NCBI GenBank assembly: GCA_018873245.2
Contig: JAEMBT020000001.1
Coordinates: 13,406,220 to 13,470,219, forward strand
Reading direction: 5' to 3'
DNA length: 64,000 nt
From: Archegozetes longisetosus
Taxonomy: Eukaryota; Arthropoda; Arachnida; Sarcoptiformes; Trhypochthoniidae
Part shown: piece by piece, positions 1-11,548 of the stretch
Layout of the letters: each line of letters opens with the position of its first letter
Position numbering within the stretch: the first letter of the stretch is position 1
Notes under the pieces: generated by a model
Seen by the model: the letters and a program-made list of their open reading frames with translations, nothing else
What the model was told of the DNA's origin: nothing
Databases searched by the model: none
Program-made: the position numbers and the translations under genes

Positions 1-3000
1 AATACTTTCATTGTCAGTAAGAACCTGAAAATCACCGACAGCTTTTTTTCTCAGTATAAATATCGAGCTCTGAGTTAAATATGAGTTCGAATCATATAGT
101 GGGGGTCTTGTATTCAAAAGTTTTTATCACCTTTTATCACCGTGCACCGAGTCACCGTTTTCACTGCGGATGTCGGACCTCCGAGATTTGAATATTTCCT
201 TCCCTACTAAATTGCAGTATCATAATATTTGAATACGAACATTTATGTTCCTTCAATAAGATCATTGAAAACTAACTTATAAATATTTTTTATTGGTTTC
301 AAGTTGAAAGTCGAAACTTTCGACGTCGAATTTCGAGCAAATTCGAGGAAGTTCGTCCAAACATTACCGTTTGTAATATGGAAAAGTTAAATATAATTTA
401 ATATATTCATAATAATGAACATTTTGACTATCTTTGTATTGTTTTACGCTTAATCTTCACTGATTATAAAAAAATTAAACTTTTGTTTCGCCTTTCTTTG
501 CACCAATTTTGAATTTTTTAGCACCAAATCACTCCCCCCCCCCGTTTAAGCAAAATTTCTGCACCGAATTTCCGGTTCTTAATTATCAGAGAAAATATTT
601 TTTATTAATTATTTTTAATTGAAGTTTCAATCAAGCTTACTTTCTATTCAGCAAAAACTTTCAACTAATAGTAGTTCGATCATTTCATAACTATTATATT
701 AAAATCAATTAGATCGCAACTATTACATATAATTATTCAATAATATCGAGACACAATTTTTAAAATTGTATGTTCATTGTATTGTATTAACTACTATAAG
801 AATTTAGTTATGCATTTGTCTAGAAATTTTATGTTTTCGTGCATGAAATTACAGTTTTCAAAGTATTTATTACTTGAAAGTTTGTTTTCTGTAAAGTACT
901 TCTATTTTTACAGTTTTGAAAAAAATATTCAAGATAGATTGAAACTTATTTGAAATTGTTTGTATAAATAATGAAAGTGTCTTAGGAAGTATATATTCAA
1001 TGAAAGAGTATCAAAATTCTTTCGATTTGTTTCGATAATTTCTTTAAATATTAATTTATTGTGATCTAATAGCACACCTGCTTTCTATCGCTTGAAGTTA
1101 GTAAACTTGTCTTATTGCACAAAAAAATTTAAAGTAAAAATTAAATTATTAATTTAATAGTGATCACAGTCCGAGTGGCGGCTGATTTTTCGATTAGTGA
1201 ACTCAAAATGCATTATACATCGTGTTTCAATGCTTTTTTCAACGTATTTAAGTATTATTGTCAAACAAGTTCATTGCAAGTATCGAAAAACGTATACGCA
1301 ATTTTTCAAAACGAGAGACAAACACTAAACGTTTATTAGTTCAAAATTTACACAGATTGAATGATATTATATCCACTGATTTTATTTAGACAAAAGAATT
1401 TGCATTTGAAAATTGAATAATTAAAAAAACTGAATATGGAGAACTTAATATTTTCTTCTTTCGTGTATAATCAGATGCTTTTAAACATATGATTATGTTC
1501 ATCACAACTATGCAAGTAAACGCAAATGATCTAAGTATTAAAATAGATAATATTAGTATTTAATTCAAGAAGATATATTTATGCAAACAGTTTGAAGTTA
1601 AACTAGGCAAATTTTATTTCAAATTTCATCAGAAAGAAATTAGTACCATAAAACTTTCGACGTGAAACAAATAGGAATCTAAAATCATTTAAATTATACA
1701 ATGTGCAATCAAAGGACAATGAGAAAGTAAACGTTTATTATTCGAAAAATAGTCAATACTTTTACATAAAGATTTCAGGAAATACAAAGAAATATTGAGA
1801 GTTTATGACAATATATGTTCGATATGACTGTACACTTCGACATTTTCACTGTAGATATAACGCAACCGAACTTGGAAATTGTTGATAATACTGTAAAGGA
1901 CATCATTCAGAAAGACTCTCGACCAACATTTCCTGTCAAATCATTCAAAGCACTACCAGTTCTCTCGAATTTCTCAATCAAATTCGTGATCGTTTAAGAA
2001 TAAGGGGCATTATGCATTTTGAAGTGTTTTCGGAAAACTCGTTGAACTTTAACAATGCTTTTCGTAATTTAATGATATTCTCTTACGAGAAAAATACAAA
2101 TGTCAGTTGAATATCCAGATATTTTTTAATTATGTAAACAAACATCACGCGATATGAGTAAAAACTCGCACTATTTATGATAACAGGCATGAAGTTTACA
2201 ATTTTTATCATACCTAGTTTAAAAGCTATAATCAAATACTTTTATATTGACACCCTGTATCAAGAGATAGTGAAATAATCTAACATTAAGTGTACTAGTT
2301 ATTGGGCAACACATGTAAAAATCAAATCAAACTGAATTCCAGATTTTGTAACATAGTGAAAATCAGTGACTTAATATTAAATTTAGTTTAAATTCCTATT
2401 TCCCTCTTTTAATGACGAATTACATGAGTTTGACGTCACATATCCCCTTAAATGCATTTTTCACAGTTAACATCTGGCTTTTAGACCTATTTTCTAATAA
2501 ATTTGTTTACCAAAACATTTCACAAAATAAACATTTAGCGCTTTTATTTAAATCGAGCTTAAAATCAAATTTAATTGTTTTAGAAAATTTACGTATTCTC
2601 CATTCAGGTTTATGTAGACAGAGATTAAACATGTTAAGTAATTCTAAATATGCTTACGTCTGTTTTTAGTGATGTGTGCTGTCACCTCTGCAGGACTTAA
2701 GATTTCAAGTCTAATAGTATTTGTAAAGCGATATGACTTTTATCACGTATAAGACTGACGTGTGTAAACAAGCTTTCATTAGCCCAAAGCACTCAAACAT
2801 CTAATACGTAACACTGCATTAAAATATAGTGCAATAGTGTCTATGCCTATGAATGTTACTTTTACTGACGCCTAGTATTTTGGCTTACTTACATTACTCA
2901 AAAGCTCAGATAATATCCATTCAATAATCAGTCACCAAGACAGCCGTCAATGGTCTGAAATACTTTTCTTAGAACTGCGAGAAGGGTTTAAATATATTTT

Positions 3001-4510
3001 TCAGTCAAATAGTTTTGAGAAATTAACTGTTCAAATATTTTTGTTTTCAAAATATATGTTATAGCATTTGTAAAGTAAGGCAAAATCTTATATACACTTA
3101 AATAGTCTTTATTTTTATATTGAAAGTATTTCGTCAGCAGAGTAGTTGTTCGTTTGATGTAAGTTTACTTTTCAAAAGTTTTTATAGCTATTAATCACTT
3201 ACTATAAATTTAAAAATAAAAAATTTAGTTTCTCACTGAACATGATGAAGGATAATTTTCTCTTGTTATATAGAATTTTAATGCTCGAACACAAAAAATG
3301 TGTGCACCAAATCTTAATGCTCAGTGTATAAACAAGAAAGTTGCGACAAGATCGTATGAAATAAGAGAGATATGATACCAGTATTGCTCTCAATTAATGA
3401 TAACTATTGCCATACAATTATGCAATACTAGCAAAACTGTTGTCTTATTTTTAAGTAATATGACGTTAAATTATATAATTTAAATTGTATTGTATTTTAC
3501 TTCTAATTAAATTAAAAGAGTGAGTTTTAAGTTGATATAATTTTGCTTTATTAATTTGAATAAGACCTAAGTCATAGAAATTTCTATTTTCATAAGAATA
3601 AAAATGTTTTGTTTAATCTTTTCAATATAAAAGTGCATCAAATATTCGACTTTTCTAAATGTCACGCTTAAGAAAAATCTAAAGATATTTTTAAAACTAG
3701 TTTTAAATCGAAGGCAAGAATTTGTAGATAAAAGTTATGAAAGAACTAGAGCCAAGAAGATGATTTAAGAAGAACTTACTTGAGCTATGTAAACCAGTAC
3801 AATTAATTAATCTATTCATTTTAAAAGACAATCCTTATATCAGCAGACTATTTGTAAGTTTAATTGAAGTAAACTTAGACACTTTTATAGTTTGTAGGGA
3901 TAGTTGTTGGTTCTAAAGATTGAATACTTAATCTATTCCTCACTAGACTTGATTAAAAATAATTTTTTCTTAATACAGGTGTTTATAAATATGTAGATGT
4001 ACATATATGTAGATGATTAAACAAAGAAAAAAAACTTGCAATTAGTAAAAATGCAAACTCAAAATACAGCAAATTGCCAAGCAAATAATTTGAGTTACCC
4101 ATGATAAATATGATGAAAAATTGCGATAATCTATTCGAATGCCGGTGATAAAATATAAGTATTATATTAAGTTCATGGAGATTTTTCATACAATCTAAAC
4201 CTAACGAATCTGTAAAAACTATTTTTGAGTAAGTATTAAGTATTAATTTGTATGATTAAGTTGGATTTCATTTTCAATATTAAGTGTTAGAAATTATTTT
4301 GAACCTGTATTAGCTTCTATTTATTTTTTCGTATACAATCTAAGTCATAGAAATTTTACTTTCCTGGCCTATATTTATTATGAAGTATTTATATATTTAA
4401 ATATTAACAAAGTATTAAATATTTCACATTTCTGTAGGAAAAGCATAAAATTTTTAAACTTTTTAAACATTTTTATTGATAGTATAATAAAAAATCTTTG
4501 ACTACAAATT
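1..4510. other. Intergenic, AT-rich, no supported gene
   Basis: I see no coding region here. The short open frames (for example near 1815-1997 and 2412-2669) have low-complexity composition, no recognisable motif and no splice partners. A C10 homopolymer lies at 534-543. A slightly GC-richer patch at about 140-200 contains a segment resembling one at 42730-42765 beside an hAT remnant, so it may be a transposon scar. The promoter of the caspase-like gene at 4511 must lie at the right-hand end, but no core element is convincing. Confidence 0.6.
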
Positions 4511-5878
4511 ATGGAACAAGAGCCCAGAAGACAATTTATGAGAAATTTACATGAATTCATTGAACCAATACAACTCAATCAAGCATTTATGGATGGACTC
4601 AAAGAGCATTCAAACAGTGAATATATTACTGAGTTAGTGGTATGTTCTAAAAATCCTCAAAATGAGATTTTCATTAGAACCTCAATTCAAATTTTAATCA
4701 AAAGAAATTTGCCGATCAAATGACGAGAAAAATGTATATATTCACTGAGTTTACGCGAGAACGAAGTACTTGTGATGAAATGATTAGAATTTTGAGAAAT
4801 TCTGGTCAAGAAGAGGCTGCAGAAAAACTGAAAAAATTCAACACTTCTCCACCTTTTATAGAAGAAAGTAATGAAATTGAACTGAAAGTAACCCCAGCAG
4901 TAGTTCTTCGATCAGGTGGAACTAAACTTTTTCCTATGGATCAGAAGCCGAGGGGAAAGTGTATTATCATTAATAATGTTAAGGAAAAACTGATCAAAGA
5001 GTCATTAAGATTTGAAAGTATCTTCAAACAGTTGTTTTTTGATGTAGAGCTTTGTTACAATATGAGCGCCAATCAGATGGAGTGCAGACTCAAAGAGTTG
5101 TCTAAAGAGAAGAGGCTGGCTAATGATAATGCATTGATTGTAATGATCATTAGTCATGGACACGATGAGAAGATCATTGGATATGATGAAAATGATTTAA
5201 GAATTTCGACAATTGTGGATATATTTTCAGAAACTAACTGCCCTGCATTGCATCGAAAGCCTAAATTATTTTTCTTCAATTGTTGCAGAAATAGTACGTT
5301 ATTTATAAAGAATTTAGTTTTTGATAGCTATCAGAAGATGAAAATGTTAAATTAATTAAAGTGACACGGTTTTGATATTGTTCTTTAGAGGAACGAGAAG
5401 TTCCATGTGTAGCAACTCAATACCCACAACAAAACAAAATAATCATTGAGTTGGAAACTGTGGGCCAAAATTGGATTAATAATAACAAGTACTCATTCAT
5501 TTGTTTCACTTGTGCTGAAGGTTTGTTTTAGAATTGATTTAATATTAGTTAATTAATATTTAGTACTCGAAGAGTTTTTCACATTTGAATCATATTATTT
5601 TAAGGATACGAATCATGGTATATTCCAAACCAGTTCACTCATTTTGGTCAAGCCTTAAGTCATATTATCGCTCAATACTCTTGTGATAAGAGTCTCCTCT
5701 CTATCATTAATCTCGTAAGTCATTAGTTGAAACGTAAATGTAATCATTTATTAATTGGTATATCTTTGTTGAACAGACGTATGATAAAATGTCAAACATT
5801 GGTTCACCAGAAATACGAATGTGTAAAATGACTCGTGATTTATATTTCAATCCTGCACTACCGAAGAGTAACAAGTGA
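4511..5878 (+). CDS. CARD-containing caspase-like protein (copy A), 5 exons, about 353 aa
   Basis: Exons 4511-4639, 4705-5293, 5389-5520, 5605-5714 and 5777-5878 join in frame, with introns of 65, 95, 84 and 62 nt. Residues ~5-85 form a death-fold, CARD-like helical domain (sequence such as MIRILRNSGQEEAAEKL). The caspase p20 follows, with CIIINN, the catalytic His in ISHGHDE (~194) and the catalytic Cys in FFFNCCRN (~237). The p10 has GYESWYIPN and ends with LYFNP. Family members are Cys proteases of apoptosis and inflammation, and a CARD prodomain usually marks an initiator. Here QACRG has become NCCRN, the usual SWR Arg is Tyr, and the R-x-G-T loop after IINN is missing, so Asp-specific cleavage is doubtful. 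The p20-p10 linker has no obvious Asp processing site. The exon structure matches copy B at 26783 exactly in phase. The start is the first ATG and agrees with copy B. Confidence 0.87.
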
Positions 5879-7798
5879 TATTTGTTAATAGAGAAAAACT
5901 CAAATTATATTATGCTTTAATAATTATGAGATAAATGATGCAATTTTTGAGCTATAATCCTAGAATTCTTTATCAAGCACTTTGCATTATGAAACTTTGA
6001 ATTAAATTAAAATTCTAAACCTTTTTTAATTTCAAAGCATTTTAAATTCTCTTAATAACTATTATAACATGGCGATAGAATTATCCATATTTTTATTCGA
6101 TAATATTCTATCTAATTCCTAAAAGGGTTAAATGAAGATTTTCTTCAAGACTACCATAACTAGTGACAATAGTTACTTAGAAATCCAGTTCTAGAATATT
6201 CATAATCAATAAGTAGCTCCAGAAAGTCTGGAGCTTTAAAAATGTTAGGCGATTATCAATTTTAGTAATTTTTTGGATCAATTTTTCATTCTCACAAAAA
6301 AGTTGTCAAACTTTAATATTTAGTAATATTTCATTAAAATTTTAATAATTTATCAATGCTTTTAATGTTTACATTATTTGATACGATGGTGTGTTAACTA
6401 CAGATTGTGTTCTATTTCAAAAATCTCTTTACAGATCATGAGATCAAAATTGTAGTTAGAGGTTGTGTTTAAAAACTTATTAGAAGAGTCTTGCAATCGA
6501 GACTTGATCTAGCCTTTTAATCAATGTAGATAATAGTTAAGAATATTTGTTAATTTTATAGAATTTTGCGTCAAAATCTTTAAAGCTACTAAACTTATAG
6601 ATGTTCATATTATTGTCATCTGAGGCAAATTGTGAAAGATATGAGGAAAACACAGCCAAATATTATTTTTTGTGAACTAATAAATTGTCATATTTTTCAC
6701 TCATTTTTGTCTCAATTGTTTCTCAAATTTTACTAATCAACTTATTGGGATACAAATGATGACAATAAGGTGTATTCGTAATAAAAACAATTTTCATTAT
6801 ATAAATACTTAATTAAAAGTTAACAAAACTATTTTGCAATAATTTTTTCTTAGAACAAGCTTGATTCATACTCTTGAGATGCCTCCACTATCATTCCTTT
6901 AAGTTAGCGGTTAATAAATGTTTCAATAGTAAACACATGAACCACGGGTTAACTAACAAACAAATGTTTTTTAGGTGGGTTCCACGATATTTATTTCTCA
7001 GCAAACATTCAAAAAGTTTATTAAAATTACTAAGTTAACAAAAAATTAATGTTTTTGGAATAATGAATCACTTAAAATATTTATGTTTTTTTATTACATA
7101 TGAAGCATGTTAAATAATTCTAACTTTGCTTATCTTCAATTCGGTGCAGTTAAGGATATGACGCGTAAATACAGACACAGCCTTCAATTGTATCTTATCC
7201 AGTCTGTGATAAATGTTTATGTTTGAAGCGCCCAAAATATTTGACATTCAAAGCTCACATTCAAAGCTCACATTCATAGCCAATTTTTTCGAATCTGTTC
7301 TTCAATCAAGTTCTATAACTCTAATTTACTCAGTAAGTTTTATCTTATTTTATTTATGATTTATTTAAGTATTTTTTTATTAAAAAACTTAAACCTCTGC
7401 CTAGTTATAAACAAGTTGATTCAATGCAATCTCTGAGTCACTTTAGCGAAAACTTGATTTGTTGATAAAGCTAATTGGCCTTCCAAGTAAAAAAATACTT
7501 ATAAATCGTAACGAATACTTCTTTAGAACAAAACATCAATTTAGTATTCGTTCGATTTTCTTTGATTTATGCAATGTTTTAAACCTTGAAAGAAATTATG
7601 TACACACTAGGTGCTCACGCTCGCTCTCAGCCAAAAATTGACGCTCAGCGTTCGCACTAACGCTTGGCGTTCACTTTTCTGAGGTACTTAAGCGCCGAGC
7701 ATTTGCCGAGCGTCAAGTCGGCAAGGTTCGTGGGTTGAAAGGCTTTATTCACGCTGGATTTGTTAACTTTATTTCAACTGTAGTTTTATCTATATATA
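4545..7798 (+). repeat. Segmental duplication, copy 1
   Basis: From within caspase exon 1 through the downstream flank, this stretch aligns collinearly with about 17399-20998. Shared landmarks include the p10 exons, the region beginning at 5879 and the GCTC-rich block at 7590-7760. Copy 1 is broken on the right by the mariner-like element at 7799; homology resumes at 10284 for about 45 bp. Outside the caspase exons (5879-7580) I see no gene. Confidence 0.85.
7590..7798. repeat. GCTC-rich terminal-repeat segment of a DNA element (partial)
   Basis: A GC-rich block full of CGCTC / GAGCG motifs stands out from the AT-rich surroundings. It matches 20800-20995 directly and 21690-21850 in inverted orientation, so it is the left end of the element described at 20800-21850. 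In this copy it is interrupted by the mariner-like insertion at 7799. Confidence 0.55.
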
Positions 7799-10283
7799 CA
7801 GGGTGTCCAACATAAGCTTTACTAGTTTTATCCTTTTATATTTAATAGGTAAATAGGGATATCAAATGGATAATAGTGTAGTTATATAAAGTATCTCCCA
7901 TTATTTTGTTTATGTGATTTTCGTAATGATATGAAAGGAGAATTATATAAATATTTGAAAAAATCTAAAAGTTAAAAAATATTCTTCATTGAAGTAGGAT
8001 GGAAAGAACGATGCCAATAAGTCTATGGGATTTTGCCTATTGATGCAATTCAGAACTAATGACATATTTTAATAGAGATCACAAGCTTGATCAAAAGTGT
8101 CAATGGGCCCACCTCATACAACTTATAGTTTAGCCGCTAGGTGGCTTCAAAGTTATGAAACATATTTAAATATCGATTTATTCAGTGAATATTAGAGGTA
8201 TCGGAAAATGGTTTACATATTTGTAATCAGCGTTAAATTCTACATCGAAACCATATATCATGTATTCAAAAATCTTAAAATCAAAAAATCGAGAAATTAG
8301 ACACAAATCTCGAATATCTCGAAAACTATTCGATATAAAAAAATTTTTATACGATATTCGGATTCAGCATTAAAAAATACATATCGACAGTTCTGTGGTA
8401 TCTCGGGTATGCACGACATCTGCCTGAGTTCCAATTCCCTCAGAATTTCTAAATAATATCTGCGTGAGATTGGAGGAACAAGAGTAAGCCTCGGCGGCGA
8501 ATAAAATGGCGAGTCCGGTGGGGACGGAGGGTGGGGTCCTTACCAAAATATTACACTTTACATTGTGATTAAATATGTTATCATATATTTAAAAATATAT
8601 GATTGGCAGTGTTCATTCTATTTTAAGCGTCAAAACAATAAATATGTTATTGAATAACAGTACTCTTATTACTAATAATAAATATAATCTCAGGTTGTCT
8701 AATGTTATTATTCATTTGTATTTTCGATGTCATTTTAAGATGCATATATTTTCTCTGTTACCATAAAATGTTGAGATATATCGTTATATGTGCTATATTG
8801 CATTGTGTTAAGGCTCCATATCAGTATACAAGATATGAAGAAATCCTTTGTGTTGCTGAATATCTACGCAACAATGATTGCATGATTTCAACTCAACGTG
8901 CTCTTGAGAGAAAATATGGATTTCTCCCATCATCTAATACTATCAGATGATTAGTCGATAATTTCTTTACTTATGGAGATGTTGAGAAACCTCGGGAGGA
9001 AAGCACAAAGACAGAGCGCACTCAGCATACAATTGGACTAGTGGGGGAAATGGTGATTGAAGCAACCGAGAATGGTGAGCTTATGTCAGTAAGAAGAGTG
9101 ACAAGAGAGCTTGGTATTGCAAAGAGCGCTGCTCATTTAATTCTTAAAAAAGACCTTAATTTTCATCCATATCACCCGATCGCCATACATCACCTTAATG
9201 AAGACGATTCAGAAGCTCGTGTTGAATTTTCGCGCCTTTTTCTCGATATGCAAAATGAAGATGAGGAATTTGTAGACAAAATAATATGGTCAGATGAATC
9301 ATTGTTCTCAATTAATGGTCATGTAAACAGACATAACACAGTTTACTGGGCACCATCAAACCCAAATATTATTCTTGAGCAAGACAAACTTGGAGAAACT
9401 GTAATGGTGTGGGCAGGGACATAGAGTGGAGGCCGTGTGGGTCCTTACTTTTTCAATGGGACTGTTAATACTGAAAGCTATCTTGAGTTATTGAATGAGT
9501 ATCTTTGACCTTAAATTTCTAATAAAGTTGTTGGGGACCGGCTTTAGTTTCAACAGGATGGGGCTCCTGCACACTTCGCGCATACTGTGCGACGGTGGTT
9601 AGATTCCCACTTCCCTGGACGTTGGATTGGGAGACAATCGAATATGCCATGGCCTCCCCGATCACCTGACCTGACAACTGCCGATTTTTTTCTTTGGGGA
9701 TATTTAAAGGATAAAGTATATCGGAGACAACCAACAAACACTACAACACTTAAACAATACATAAAAGAAGAGTTTAATAGTATACCCCAAGGAATGATAA
9801 AGAACTCATGTCGTTCAGTAATATCACGATTAAAGCATTGTATTGAGCACAATGGCGTTCCCATTCAAATTACTTATCATTGATTAGTAAAGCTGTAAAA
9901 GTCCATCATTATCTCTGAAAAAATGCTTAATTATCCTTATTTTTCCTTAGATTAGGAAATCGGGTTCAATTAAATAAAAAACATTTAGATATATTTCTTG
10001 TAATTAGAATTAGAAATTAACTATATGTATAGATAGTGCTATAAATTTACTATAATAAAAAATTTTATTTTTCTCTAAAATTAGAAATATTTGTAATAAA
10101 ATCTGGTATCAAACTATTTAAACACATAAAAGTAATAGAAAAATATGCTCAAATATGCCCATACAGAGGATAACAAAACTTGGGAAGATTCTCTACATTT
10201 TAAGTAGAGAAGTATTATTCCATAAATAATTAATAAGAAAATATTCAAACACAAAACTAGTAAAGCTTATGTTAGACGCACTG
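7799..10283 (+). mobile_element. Mariner-like (Tc1/mariner superfamily) transposon, 2485 bp
   Basis: The ends begin CAGGGTGTCC and CAGTGCGTCT and share the inner terminal repeat AACATAAGCTTTACTAG. The element is flanked by a TA duplication (7797-7798 and 10284-10285). The duplicated locus at about 20990-21005 lacks the element and shows the empty site. A decayed transposase lies inside at about 8815-9883. The element is longer than usual for the superfamily. Non-coding DNA at 7850-8690, including a GC-rich patch at 8460-8540, may be a nested insertion that I could not delimit. Confidence 0.88.
8815..9883 (+). pseudogene. Mariner-like transposase, inactivated by in-frame stops
   Basis: The frame opens with a helix-turn-helix region (ALERKYGF) and then carries IIWSDES (first Asp), FQQDGAPAHF (second Asp) and WPPRSPDLT (third Asp), with about 36 residues between the second and third. 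It ends at QITYH, stop 9881-9883. Frames at 9041-9424 and 9587-9883 are the same register. They are interrupted only by stops, at least three of which fall where a Trp (TGG) is expected: in NTIR*LVDN, T*SGGRV and L*FQQDG. The protein would cut and paste DNA flanked by the terminal repeats, but this copy cannot make it. Confidence 0.85.
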
Positions 10284-10731
10284 TATATTTGATAAATACG
10301 ATGCTCACTGGTTGAATACTATTCAAATCTATATTTAAATTATTCTTTGTCTGAATTTCCTGAACACCAACAAAGTATAAATTGTTTAGAGTAGGATGCA
10401 TCATAATTTTTTTGCAAAAATTAACGTTTCTTTTTTAAATTTATACTATATATCTCAAACATATATTTCTAATATGAAAAATGTGTACTGAAACTTGATG
10501 TTGGGCACTCGCGCTCAAGTTATTGCTCAGATTATTACTTATGACTCTATTCAAATACAGAAAATCTAAAATTTTTGGAAAACATGAAAAATAGATTATA
10601 GTACTAATTTTAGAATAATCTAAATCTAAATTTAATTTTTCTTTCTCACAATTAAGAATTTGTGCATAAGTTTCACCAAATAAAACAAAATCCATAATTT
10701 AGGGTTAAACTTCTAGAAAATTGTCATTTAA
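10284..10731. other. Non-coding gap
   Basis: The first ~45 bp resume the duplication interrupted by the mariner-like insertion (compare 20998-21045). The rest is AT-rich. A patch near 10490-10530 (TTGATGTTGGGCACTCGCGC) resembles 22190-22215, suggesting another fragment of the GCTC-rich element. No gene seen. Confidence 0.5.
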
Positions 10732-11286
10732 AGGGCAGCACTTTAGAATATGGCCTGGAAGCGATTGTGGTGACACCTATATAGGGTGATAGCACATGAC
10801 TAGTGGAGTCCAACGAGGTATATATCAAGTGTACCGGTTGACAGGTTCGGGATATATAATCAAAATAATTTTTAAAAATTCCATACATTTTATACTATAT
10901 ATGCATATATAATACAATAAAAACATATGTTCCCCACTATATATCTCATTCACGCATTGCAGACTCATCCTTAAAAGATGAATATAAGTTGTAAGAGCTC
11001 ACTTTCGCCCGCCTCTCGGTGGCGCAGTAGGTTAAGGCGTTAGGTTAGATCAGGCTAGAGGTAGAGATTAGGAGTTCGTATCCCGCTGTACTAAATGAGG
11101 TTGTGTTGGGTTGTGTTAGGTTAGGTTAGGTTAGTCAATTTTTTCTAATTTGTTTTGATTATATCTCACGAACCCCTCATCCGGTACACTTGATATATAC
11201 CTCGTTGGACTCCACTAGTCATGTGCTATCACCCTACATATGTGTCGCCACAATCGCTTCCAGGCCATATTCTAAAGCGGTGCCCA
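10732..11286. mobile_element. Non-autonomous inverted-repeat element carrying a tRNA-like insert
   Basis: Long terminal inverted repeats of about 150-165 bp (10732-10890 and about 11140-11286) share CTTTAGAATATGGCCTGGA, CAAGTGTACCGG and, further in, GATATAATCAAAA. The ~250 bp core holds a tRNA-derived unit. No transposase frame is present. The target duplication could not be settled: TTAA-like bases occur near both ends but not at matching distances. Confidence 0.75.
11010..11143 (+). repeat. tRNA-derived SINE-like unit with TTAGG-type tail
   Basis: An A-box-like stretch (GGTGGCGCAGTAGGTTAAGG) is followed at tRNA spacing by a B-box-like GAGTTCGTATCCC, as in class II tRNA-derived SINE heads. 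The 3' part is GTGTTAGGTTAGGTTAGG, a short run of the arthropod telomeric pentamer, and ends at a T6 run suitable as a Pol III terminator. The cloverleaf does not look intact (poor acceptor pairing), so this is unlikely to be a working tRNA gene. Confidence 0.55.
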
Positions 11287-11548
11287 ATATTTAATGCTGA
11301 AAAATTACATTTTATCATTGGATTCGATAATATAAAATCTCATACAAATTTCTGATGATAAACAATAGGCTTCTATTAAAGTACCTCATTCAGACCTATA
11401 ATGCTCTAAATAAACCTTATTTTCATTTCAGAGTTCTCAGGAGAAAATACTATTAATTGATTCTATCAATAAAGATATTGTCGGGAGTCAATAATCAATA
11501 TTAAGATTATATTGTTTGACATTTGTTGAGGAATATTAGAACTAAATC

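Noticed and set aside
9519-9864. Minus-strand open frames inside the mariner-like element
   Set aside because: They are antisense to the transposase segment with WPPRSPDLT and have no independent support.
11010-11095. Functional tRNA gene
   Set aside because: A- and B-box-like sequences are present but the acceptor stem does not pair and the arms are degenerate.
11100-11140. Telomere or internal telomeric array
   Set aside because: Only a few TTAGG units occur, at the end of a tRNA-like unit inside an inverted-repeat element; too short for a telomeric array.
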